From positions 1 through 5,568 of the forward strand of contig CALBZH010000471.1 in assembly GCA_937889795.1 (NCBI GenBank): a stretch of DNA of 5,568 nucleotides, read 5' to 3'. Made by a program: the position numbers and the translations under genes. Within the stretch, counting starts at the first letter, position 1, and each line of letters begins with the position of its first letter. Positions 1 to 5,568 of this stretch are shown here, in pieces. The notes below the pieces were generated by a model. The model did not search any database. It was given only the letters and a program-made list of their open reading frames with translations, and was not told the origin of the DNA. The stretch comes from an uncultured Syntrophobacteraceae bacterium (GTDB taxonomy: Bacteria > Desulfobacterota > Syntrophobacteria > Syntrophobacterales > Syntrophobacteraceae).

Positions 1-1074
1 CTCCCTGGGTGGGAGATGCCCAAGAACAGCAGCGACTACCTGACGACGCACTATGGCTTCATCACGGACTACCTGGCGGAGGCTTTTCACCGGCTGAGTC
101 GGCAGACGAGCCGCTATGAGTACGTGAATCGCCACTGCAGATTGGGTAAGCACATCGAGGGCCGGGACGAGGTGGCCGTGAAGAAGACGGTCTCCGTCTT
201 CCTCAAAATGCTCCACCCGGTTGGGGAGCCCACGCAAGAGGAATTCAACCAATACCTGGAGTATGCTCTTGAAGGCCGCCGGCGGGTCAAGGAGCAGATG
301 AACAAGCGCAAGCCCGACGACGAGTTCGCCAGAATCAACCTCTCTTATATCAACGACCAGGGAGAGGAAGTGATCGTCTGGTGTCCGGAATCCAAAGACG
401 CCGAAGCGACTCAGAACCCGAAAAGAAGAGTGCTCCCTGGACTGGGGAGCGAAAGGACCCGGCCAAGAGATAAGGTTCCCGAGATTCCATTGTTGGAAAA
501 GCCGACCCCAGAGCCTGATCCTGTTCCTGCGGTGACCAAAACCTTAGAGGAAAAAAAAGAGGGGCAACCCCCTTCACCGTCTCTGCCGGAAGAGCCCAAA
601 GAGAAGCACTACAAGATTTTTTACGGAGACACCGGCTTCACCTACGAAGCGATCTTCGGGGAATACCTCCGGGGTGCCCGAGTGATCGACATCGAAGACC
701 CCTATATCCGTTCCCAGCACCAGATAGCGAATTTGGTCCGATTCTGCGAGCTGGTCGTGAAGACTGGGTCCGCCCACACCATCAATCTCACCACCGGTTT
801 CGATGATGAGGTCCAACATAAGGAGGCTGACGAGAAATTCCAGAATCTGGCCTCGAGCTTGATTGAATATGGCATCAAGCTGAACGTAACCTACAACGAG
901 CATCTGCACGACCGCGAAATCCGCCTCGACAACGGCTGGAAAATCAAGATCGGTCGAGGCTTCGACATCTACCAGAGACCCGACAACTGGTTCACCGTCG
1001 GCGCAAACGACTTAGAGCTCCGGCCGTGTCTCGAGACCATTGTGGATATCTTTCGTGGCGATTCAAACGTATGA
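1..1074 (+). CDS. BrxL-like AAA+ protein, C-terminal part, with MIT_C (PLD-like) domain; 5' partial
   Basis: The frame is open to the left edge, and codons 1-8 (LPGWEMPK) match the BrxL core, so the ATG at 16 is an internal Met and not the start. Numbering from base 1, residues 9-131 follow the C-terminal helical part of the BrxL AAA+ region: YGFITDYLAE, RDEVAVKKTVS (55-65), ALEGRRRVKEQM (89-100) and an NLSYIND segment. BrxL is the Lon-related ATPase of some BREX phage-defence systems. Residues about 132-202 are a Pro/Lys/Glu-rich, probably disordered linker. Residues about 203-353 are an MIT_C domain, with GFTYEAIF, IEDPYIR (231-237), RFCELVVK, HDREIRLDNGWKIKIGRG and LRPCLETIVDIF. This phospholipase-D-like fold is known from eukaryotic MITD1. 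Canonical long BrxL has a Lon-like protease domain here and none is visible, so proteolysis by this protein is doubtful. ATPase motifs would lie upstream, outside the window. The BrxL relation is fairly sure, MIT_C very sure, and the cellular role is inferred. Confidence 0.88.
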   Translation, partial: LPGWEMPKNSSDYLTTHYGFITDYLAEAFHRLSRQTSRYEYVNRHCRLGKHIEGRDEVAVKKTVSVFLKMLHPVGEPTQEEFNQYLEYALEGRRRVKEQMNKRKPDDEFARINLSYINDQGEEVIVWCPESKDAEATQNPKRRVLPGLGSERTRPRDKVPEIPLLEKPTPEPDPVPAVTKTLEEKKEGQPPSPSLPEEPKEKHYKIFYGDTGFTYEAIFGEYLRGARVIDIEDPYIRSQHQIANLVRFCELVVKTGSAHTINLTTGFDDEVQHKEADEKFQNLASSLIEYGIKLNVTYNEHLHDREIRLDNGWKIKIGRGFDIYQRPDNWFTVGANDLELRPCLETIVDIFRGDSNV

Positions 1075-1179
1075 GGGGTCATAGCTGTCGAAACACTTGT
1101 GAAGCAGGTAATCGGTTCAGCGCGAGTCGCAACAGTAACAGGTTGTGAAAACAGCTCCTTCCCAAGTTCAGTAATATTC

Positions 1180-1215
1180 ATTGTCATCGTGCAAGATATT
1201 TTGCGATGATTCAAT
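1180..1215. repeat. Long imperfect inverted repeat (possible operator or hairpin)
   Basis: The left arm is ATTG-TCATCG-(TG)-CAA and the right arm is TTG-CGATGA-(TT)-CAAT, around a 6-base GATATT centre. That makes 13 complementary pairs with one two-base bulge on each arm. As DNA it could be a binding site for a dimeric regulator; as RNA it could form a moderately stable hairpin about 105 bases after the brxL-like stop codon. It has no following T-run and few G-C pairs, so it is a poor intrinsic terminator. A weak -35-like TTGTCA lies in the left arm and a weak -10-like GATGAT in the right arm, which would suit an operator. The pairing is directly visible; the role is inferred. Confidence 0.5.
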
Positions 1216-1331
1216 TTCCCAATCGTCCAGATTACCTAAGGCTATACCGGCCGCGGTCTTCACTCCGTGGCATTCAAGTTGCTCTATCCCCAGCCGAGTA
1301 GGACATGTGAGTATCGGAGAGCATCCGGTCA

Positions 1332-1369
1332 AACCTCTGTAAACTTCTCTTACACTGAGACAGACGGTT
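1332..1369 (+). promoter_or_regulatory. Leader hairpin upstream of the 1270-residue gene
   Basis: AACC (1332-1335) and TCTGT (1336-1340) can pair with GGTT (1366-1369) and ACAGA (1360-1364). This gives 9 pairs with a single bulged C at 1365 and a 19-base loop. It abuts the hairpin that covers the ribosome binding site, and the two share only TT at 1368-1369, so they could stack or compete. That arrangement would suit a regulated 5' leader. No known riboswitch class is recognisable. Function is inferred from the pairing and position only. Confidence 0.35.
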
Positions 1370-1394
1370 CTCCTAAGACGCAAATTTAGGAGGA
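1368..1394 (+). promoter_or_regulatory. Hairpin sequestering the Shine-Dalgarno of the 1270-residue gene
   Basis: CTCCTAA (1370-1376) is perfectly complementary to TTAGGAG (1386-1392). Pairing extends outward by a T-G wobble (1369/1393) and a T-A pair (1368/1394), giving a 9-pair stem with a 9-base loop. The right arm contains the ribosome binding site, so the folded RNA would mask it. This suggests translation of the next gene is held low unless the stem is opened by a protein, by an upstream alternative fold, or by ribosomes. Confidence 0.5.
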
Positions 1395-1395
1395 G
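1388..1395 (+). promoter_or_regulatory. Ribosome binding site deciding the ATG start at 1401
   Basis: AGGAGGAG is a near-perfect Shine-Dalgarno. Its GGAGG core (1389-1393) lies 7 bases before the ATG at 1401. The in-frame GTG at 1395 would leave only one base of spacing, so the ATG is preferred and the protein starts MSVTASLSKE. Confidence 0.85.
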
Positions 1396-1400
1396 TGGCA

Positions 1401-4400
1401 ATGTCCGTTACAGCATCTCTCAGCAAGGAAGCCATCACGCATGCGTTTTCCTCGTCTCAGTACGTCGATCGGGGAGAAAGGCATTGGGATGCAAACCTTC
1501 TTGCTGGGAACCTGGGTAAGGTGGTCCTGGAGCAATTCAGGGGCATTCGACTGATAGGAGAGATCGAACGCATTGAGGGTAAGGAAACTTATGATGTTCT
1601 GAGCGGCGTTCTCCGCAGTGCTTTTTCTCAGGCTTCTCTCGGGAAAATCTGCCAGAGTGGGTCCGCCAGCTGGCGGGCAATCCTCAGTCTGTACTTCGTA
1701 TGGACGGGCATCTTCTCCTATGGCGAGGAGTCGGGGCACGATCTTTGGCCTCCCGTCATGAAAGGGCTTGTTCTCGAGCCAGATGGGAATCTCTCCAATC
1801 GCTGCGGGCAACTTTTTATTCAATGTTTGAAAGAGAATCATCTCGAGGAATTTGCGTCCGTTAAGACCGGTCATTCCTACATGACCCGCATCCTATTGCA
1901 CGGCTTGATACCCCAGAGGCATATCGATCGTTTCATTGCTGACCTGATTGAGCCGGAGCTTCAGAGTCATCTCGGGGTTTACACCTCCGGTGAGCATCTC
2001 GTTAGGAAATGGAAGCAGAACGGGATGTTTCGCTACCTCCCGAAACCCATCCAACGGTTTTGCGAATATGGCGATCCGGTCAATGTCAACATCGTGGAAC
2101 GATTCCTCGACATGGCCAATCGCTGGGACGAAGACGATCCCGCCCTATGGCGTCAGTGGGGCCTTCCCCAATACATGGTGAACGCGTTCAGGCACCACGT
2201 GAAGGGAAGGAACGGAGGCACGATCAGAAAATCTTGGTCGGCAGCATTCAAGGAGCGGCCGTATCTTTATTTCGATTTGCAGCAGACCGAGGTGCCCCAT
2301 CTTCATATTCCTGCCCAGCAGATGAAATCAGCCGTCGATTTTCGGCTCAAGTGGACAGACCTGAAAGGGCTTGAGCGTCACTCTCCTCTCCGGATGAACA
2401 TTACATCGGTGGATGGGATTCAATATACGGAGCCTCAGGATCTCGATGTCGGTCCCTGCGCGAACGGAATGAGCCTGGAAGCAATCGCTCAATCCCCTGG
2501 CTCGCTCACGAGGCAGTCGATACAGACTCCCGTGGCAGTGAGCAAGAACGGGATAAGGATTCCTCTCTACATCTTCAGCCGATCAACGGGAAAGCTCTTG
2601 GACCCAGGTAGCAAGAGGTCCTTGCCGGAAGAGCTGCTCCTTGTGTTTCCAGTGGACTCTGCTTTGGAAGTCAGGGGCGGACGACTGTCGAGCGAACCGG
2701 AACGATTGCCCGGGCTGTGGAGCGAATGGCAGTATGCTCTTTGCGTTCTCGAAAGGGACGGTGCTTTTGACTACCTCGGGCCAAACGCCAGCTTTGCAGA
2801 AGACGTTTCCGTAGAGGTGGCTTTCTCCTGTAGCAGTCTGGGCGAGATACCTTTGCTGGGAGGGAGTGGACAAGCTCCTTTGTGCTTGCGGTGTCTTGAA
2901 GGTTGGCCGATCTATACCGATCCGGAACAGATAACCGTCGTCTGCCCCGAGAGCAGCTATCCCGTCTGGCGACACGCTTTCGTCAAACTGACTCGACGCG
3001 ACAAAACGGGGTCTGCCCAGCCGTTTGATCTCGACTTCCACGGGAAGGAAGGAGGATACGAGGCCGCCATCCCCTTCTCCTCTCAATGGGAGTCCGGAGT
3101 CTACGAAATCCACTTACGGGGACCTCTGGGCATCGAGGATGTGATTCTGCCTTTTATCTACCTCCCTTTAGTGGATTTTCACGAGGTTAGAGAACCAGAG
3201 ACCGGGCTTGTATCGGAGTTCCGTCTGGGATGTCATCAAAAGGCAGTCATGGAGCCATTATTATCCACCACGGTTTGTGACGCGGATGGGGTCACCATCA
3301 TCTCTTTACAGGAGGATCGAGGGGAAGCTTTCTGCGGTGTGAAATTGTTTGCTCATTCGAGAATGCCTGTGACTCTACTGCTGGCTCGCAGTGATCTTCG
3401 CTGGTCTCGCCGGAGTGATCGGGGACTTTTTCATTGGGATCTGTGGCGGTGTAGGCCGGAAGAAATTCCAGTGCAACGATTGGACGAAATCTCGGATGCA
3501 AGGGTCGCCGTCCAATTCGATGGGTTTTCCCCCACCGCAGCAAAGGGCCGGAACACCAAGCTCAAACTTCTCTTGAAGACCCTGGGCGAGAGAGACGAGG
3601 AGGAACAAACCCTTTATTCATACGACGCACCCACATTTCGGAGAAACATTTACGACACGTGGATAGTCGACCTGAAGAAGTTCTCCGACCTCATCAAGTC
3701 GATTCGGTCGGTGGAAGCTGCTGCTGTTACAGTGCGTTCCATGGATTTGAGGGGCGAGCTTATTCTGTTCACGGTCTTGAAGCATCCGGCGTTCAAAGAT
3801 TTTCGTGTGGAGGTAACTGGAGGGGGCGACAGGACTGAAAAGCTGAAGGTCTTCTGGATTCCACAGAGAAATGACCCTCAGACGGGCCGCGTCGTACGGA
3901 TCTATCCGGAGGGCGAGCACAGGGAGGGTACATTATATCGCATCAAGGATGGTGCGGTTCCACCGTTCGAGATTCAAACAACGGCTCCAGAAAAACCGGG
4001 CTTGTGGTGTCTCAAGATGGAGGCCCATCAATCGCGATTTGGGGCGCTTGGTCCTGCATCCGATTCAGCACCCTCTTTTGCATGGCTGCGAGCACCACAA
4101 GGCTGGGCAGACTGGCTCGAATGGCCTGAACTGAAAGCAAAGGAGGTTTTCAACAAAACCAGCGGCTTACAATCTGTGGGCAAAGAAACCTGTCGAACTT
4201 CTTTCCCCTGGTCGGATTTTCTGGTGCGTTTCCATAACGACAAAGGAGAAGAATGCTACAAAACCATCCGCTCCATGCTGGGAGACGAGATTCTGGAGAG
4301 GTTGCTTCCTTACTCCCGCGGAACGGTTTGGCAAGTCAGGGTTGCATCGGGATTGAGAGTGTCTGTCCAGGTTGCCCATTCATCGGCGGAGGTCTCGGCG

Positions 4401-5213
4401 CTCAAGGGTCTGCTCTCATCGAAAGAGCCGTGTATCTGGTGCAAGATGCCAGATGAAATCGATCTCGAGCTCTCTCTTATTCATTCACATGGAGAGCTCG
4501 GGAAGGCCGGCTCAGTTTGGAGGTGCAAGAAGACCGCTGCAGATGAAGAGGTCTGTCTCTTATCCGAAGAGGGCAGAGCACTGGACCTCCCTGTCTGGCT
4601 GGAGGATGCCATCTACCCCGATCAGAGTGGAACCCTCATAGCGCGCTGTGAGCTGGAGTCTTATTGGGATGCTGCACCCTACCTGCCCGTCCTGGGGCAG
4701 GTACGTCGAAACGACCTCATCTTCGCTGAGCCCAAGAAGGAAGAAGAGCAACCCATCCACAGGTCCCACCCCAGAGCAGTCAATAAGGGTCTCGCTACCC
4801 TGGGCGAGCTTATGAAGACTCAAGATCGGAAAGTCCTCAGAAACCAATACTTCGAGGTCTGTAATCAGGAAGAGAGGGCTGAGGCAAACTTTCTTGTTGA
4901 ACGATGGCAGAGATGGGGCCAGCAGACGACCGTCAATCGATTTCTTGCCAGAATGGTCATTGGTCGCCTCAGGAACCATGGCCCCAATGGGCTTTCCGGA
5001 GTTGCCGCGTTGGTCGCCAGGCTGCGAGCGCGAGATCTCTGGACCGATCGCGTTTATGGATGGGATGCAGATGGTGGTAAAGGAATCAATGTCCTCTATG
5101 GGAGAACGTTGGAACTTGTTAAAAGGATTACCCCAAAAGCATTCCTGCGGGATCTCATTTTGAGTGAAATCATCATCTCCTGGTATTGGAACCGGCCACT
5201 GGCAACCGTTTGA
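1401..5213 (+). CDS. Large uncharacterised beta-rich protein (1270 aa), probable defence-system scaffold
   Basis: I do not recognise this family by name. The start is the ATG set by the strong ribosome binding site. Residues 1 to about 280 look helical and include WRAILSLYFVW (91-101), DLWPP (114-118) and HSYMTRILLHGLIP (158-171). From about 284 a long beta-rich centre begins with ERPYLYFD (285-292). It includes an LLLVFPVD strand (412-419) and an LPGLWSEWQYALCVLERDG segment (from 436), and continues with Trp-rich, alternating hydrophobic strands to about residue 1100, suggesting several tandem beta-sandwich domains. Residues about 1130-1270 are again helical (LVERWQRWGQQ, FLRDLILSEIIISWYW). 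There is no signal peptide, membrane helix, complete P-loop, helicase or methylase motif, so it should be cytoplasmic and non-enzymatic as far as can be read. Its place between a BrxL-like ATPase and a helicase suggests an adaptor, target-recognition or assembly subunit; that is inference. The frame is intact throughout, with no frameshift seen. Confidence 0.95.
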   Translation: MSVTASLSKEAITHAFSSSQYVDRGERHWDANLLAGNLGKVVLEQFRGIRLIGEIERIEGKETYDVLSGVLRSAFSQASLGKICQSGSASWRAILSLYFVWTGIFSYGEESGHDLWPPVMKGLVLEPDGNLSNRCGQLFIQCLKENHLEEFASVKTGHSYMTRILLHGLIPQRHIDRFIADLIEPELQSHLGVYTSGEHLVRKWKQNGMFRYLPKPIQRFCEYGDPVNVNIVERFLDMANRWDEDDPALWRQWGLPQYMVNAFRHHVKGRNGGTIRKSWSAAFKERPYLYFDLQQTEVPHLHIPAQQMKSAVDFRLKWTDLKGLERHSPLRMNITSVDGIQYTEPQDLDVGPCANGMSLEAIAQSPGSLTRQSIQTPVAVSKNGIRIPLYIFSRSTGKLLDPGSKRSLPEELLLVFPVDSALEVRGGRLSSEPERLPGLWSEWQYALCVLERDGAFDYLGPNASFAEDVSVEVAFSCSSLGEIPLLGGSGQAPLCLRCLEGWPIYTDPEQITVVCPESSYPVWRHAFVKLTRRDKTGSAQPFDLDFHGKEGGYEAAIPFSSQWESGVYEIHLRGPLGIEDVILPFIYLPLVDFHEVREPETGLVSEFRLGCHQKAVMEPLLSTTVCDADGVTIISLQEDRGEAFCGVKLFAHSRMPVTLLLARSDLRWSRRSDRGLFHWDLWRCRPEEIPVQRLDEISDARVAVQFDGFSPTAAKGRNTKLKLLLKTLGERDEEEQTLYSYDAPTFRRNIYDTWIVDLKKFSDLIKSIRSVEAAAVTVRSMDLRGELILFTVLKHPAFKDFRVEVTGGGDRTEKLKVFWIPQRNDPQTGRVVRIYPEGEHREGTLYRIKDGAVPPFEIQTTAPEKPGLWCLKMEAHQSRFGALGPASDSAPSFAWLRAPQGWADWLEWPELKAKEVFNKTSGLQSVGKETCRTSFPWSDFLVRFHNDKGEECYKTIRSMLGDEILERLLPYSRGTVWQVRVASGLRVSVQVAHSSAEVSALKGLLSSKEPCIWCKMPDEIDLELSLIHSHGELGKAGSVWRCKKTAADEEVCLLSEEGRALDLPVWLEDAIYPDQSGTLIARCELESYWDAAPYLPVLGQVRRNDLIFAEPKKEEEQPIHRSHPRAVNKGLATLGELMKTQDRKVLRNQYFEVCNQEERAEANFLVERWQRWGQQTTVNRFLARMVIGRLRNHGPNGLSGVAALVARLRARDLWTDRVYGWDADGGKGINVLYGRTLELVKRITPKAFLRDLILSEIIISWYWNRPLATV

Positions 5214-5266
5214 GCCGCCAGGTGTAGAGCGTCTGCTCCTGTCTTGAAAATGGAGGAACTGGCAGC
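5214..5266 (+). promoter_or_regulatory. Spacer with ribosome binding site and flanking inverted repeat before the helicase gene
   Basis: This 53-base spacer is short enough for cotranscription with the gene before it. GGAGG at 5252-5256 lies 10 bases before the GTG at 5267. GCCGCCAG, directly after the TGA stop (5214-5221), pairs with CTGGCAGC, directly before the GTG (5259-5266), with one mismatch, so the whole spacer could close into one stem. Inside it CTCC (5236-5239) can pair with GGAG of the ribosome binding site, a weaker version of the masked site upstream of the 1270-residue gene. Confidence 0.45.
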
Positions 5267-5568
5267 GTGCTTCAACGAATAGACCCGATTGCCACGAGTG
5301 AAGACATCCGCGAGACTTATCTTCGTTATCTCACCACGACCTTCGGGCTCAAGAACCCTGAGCTGGCAAAGCAGTTTCGAGATCTGGCAAGACACTCCGA
5401 AGGGCTGTTCAAAGGTCCCATTCTCGAGGCTACGCCAAAGTACTCCAAGGATAAATCGCTCCTTGAGATGTTGACTGACCCGACTCCCATTCTCAGTGAC
5501 CAGTTCTTGAACTACGCACCAGGTCTGGCCGAGACCAAGGTGGCTCAATGCATTGCTCTGGAACGAAA
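5267..5568 (+). CDS. Probable DEAD/DEAH helicase of DUF1998-associated type, N-terminal 100 residues; 3' partial
   Basis: The gene starts with GTG: the frame has a TAG at 5225-5227, no ATG, GTG or TTG between that and 5267, and a GGAGG 10 bases upstream. It stays open to the right edge. The visible N-terminus has the pattern I associate with large YprA/COG1205-like helicases that carry a C-terminal DUF1998 region. It has IDPI (5-8), a helical IRETYLRYLTTTF (14-26), a charged segment NPELAKQFRDL, then LFKGPILEATPKY (47-59) and SLLEML. In that family this precedes the Q-motif and Walker A, which would lie beyond the window, so no catalytic motif can be confirmed. Related helicases occur in defence islands, including DISARM and Druantia. 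As the third gene in line it would supply DNA translocation or unwinding. Assignment rests on the N-terminal pattern only. Confidence 0.68.
   Translation, partial: MLQRIDPIATSEDIRETYLRYLTTTFGLKNPELAKQFRDLARHSEGLFKGPILEATPKYSKDKSLLEMLTDPTPILSDQFLNYAPGLAETKVAQCIALER

Larger units (their letters stand above)
1075..1400. other. Long non-coding gap between the brxL-like gene and the 1270-residue gene
   Basis: No open frame here looks like a real gene. The gap is much longer than the 53-base spacer after the next gene, so it probably carries its own transcription or translation control. It holds one long imperfect dyad (1180-1215), a hairpin (1332-1369), and a second hairpin (1368-1394) covering the next ribosome binding site. 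TTGTGAA occurs twice (1097-1103, 1143-1149) and a 6-bp inverted pair AGCTGT/ACAGCT (1083-1088, 1151-1156) spans the first part; both are within chance. I see no tRNA, no GC-rich stem with a T-run that would make a convincing intrinsic terminator, and no strong -35/-10 pair. The best weak promoter candidate is TTGTCA (1181-1186) with GATGAT (1205-1210) at 18-base spacing, lying inside the dyad. Confidence 0.7.

Noticed and set aside
16..18. ATG at 16 as the start of a 352-residue gene
   Set aside because: The frame is open to the left edge, the upstream codons fit the conserved BrxL LPGWE motif, and there is no convincing start context. It is an internal Met of a longer protein.
1075..1209. 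In-frame open stretch of 44 codons after the TGA of the BrxL-like gene, suggesting readthrough
   Set aside because: A run this long is expected by chance fairly often, MIT_C is already complete at the TGA, and the extension resembles no known domain.
1168..1401. Minus-strand open frame of 77 codons across the gap, whose C-terminal half looks somewhat protein-like
   Set aside because: It would need a TTG start with no ribosome binding site, it has no internal Met, it overlaps the dyad and the leader hairpins, and I recognise no family. A decayed gene cannot be excluded but is unsupported.
2880..2960. CLRC and a later Cys in the large protein as a zinc finger (also CIWC near residue 1013)
   Set aside because: Neither pair has a second CxxC or His pair at a usual distance, and the surrounding sequence reads as beta strands.
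1583..3113. Several long minus-strand open frames inside the 1270-residue gene
   Set aside because: They are antisense shadows of a continuous plus-strand gene, with low-complexity or unrecognisable translations and no start signals.
4173..4196. GLQSVGKE in the large protein as a Walker A P-loop
   Set aside because: The position after GK is Glu rather than Ser or Thr, and no Walker B or fold context supports nucleotide binding.
5250..5282. Ten-codon ORF (ATG at 5250) overlapping the helicase start, as a possible leader peptide
   Set aside because: It has no ribosome binding site of its own and overlaps the site of the GTG-started gene. It is most simply a chance frame.

Overview
The window is a bacterial (possibly archaeal) genomic segment of moderately high GC. 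It holds three consecutive plus-strand genes that look like part of an anti-phage or other conflict-type locus. Nothing in it fixes the host lineage. There are no rRNA or tRNA genes, insertion sequences or CRISPR arrays.

Layout: (1) Positions 1-1074 are the 3' part of a BrxL-like gene whose 5' end lies outside the window. The visible product starts in the C-terminal helical part of the BrxL AAA+ core. It then has a Pro/Lys/Glu-rich linker and a very well conserved MIT_C domain, the phospholipase-D-like fold known from the C-terminus of eukaryotic MITD1. In canonical long BrxL a Lon-like protease domain occupies that place. (2) Positions 1075-1400 are a 326-base non-coding gap with a long imperfect dyad (1180-1215) and two adjoining hairpins (1332-1369 and 1368-1394). 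The second hairpin buries the ribosome binding site of the next gene. (3) Positions 1401-5213 encode a 1270-residue protein that I cannot assign. Its ends look alpha-helical and its long centre looks beta-rich, suggesting a scaffold or adaptor. (4) A 53-base spacer leads to a GTG-started gene at 5267 that runs off the right edge. Its first 100 residues look like the N-terminus of large DEAD/DEAH helicases of the DUF1998-associated (YprA/COG1205-like) type common in defence islands.

Reading together (inference): an AAA+ machine with a PLD-like C-terminus, a giant beta-rich partner and a large helicase, all in one direction, resemble a multi-gene nucleic-acid-targeting defence system. The set matches neither the BREX subtypes I know that contain BrxL, nor DISARM or Druantia. 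What lies upstream (the rest of brxL, possibly a methylase or PglZ) and downstream (the rest of the helicase, possibly a nuclease) would decide whether it is a variant of a known system. I cannot establish novelty without a search.
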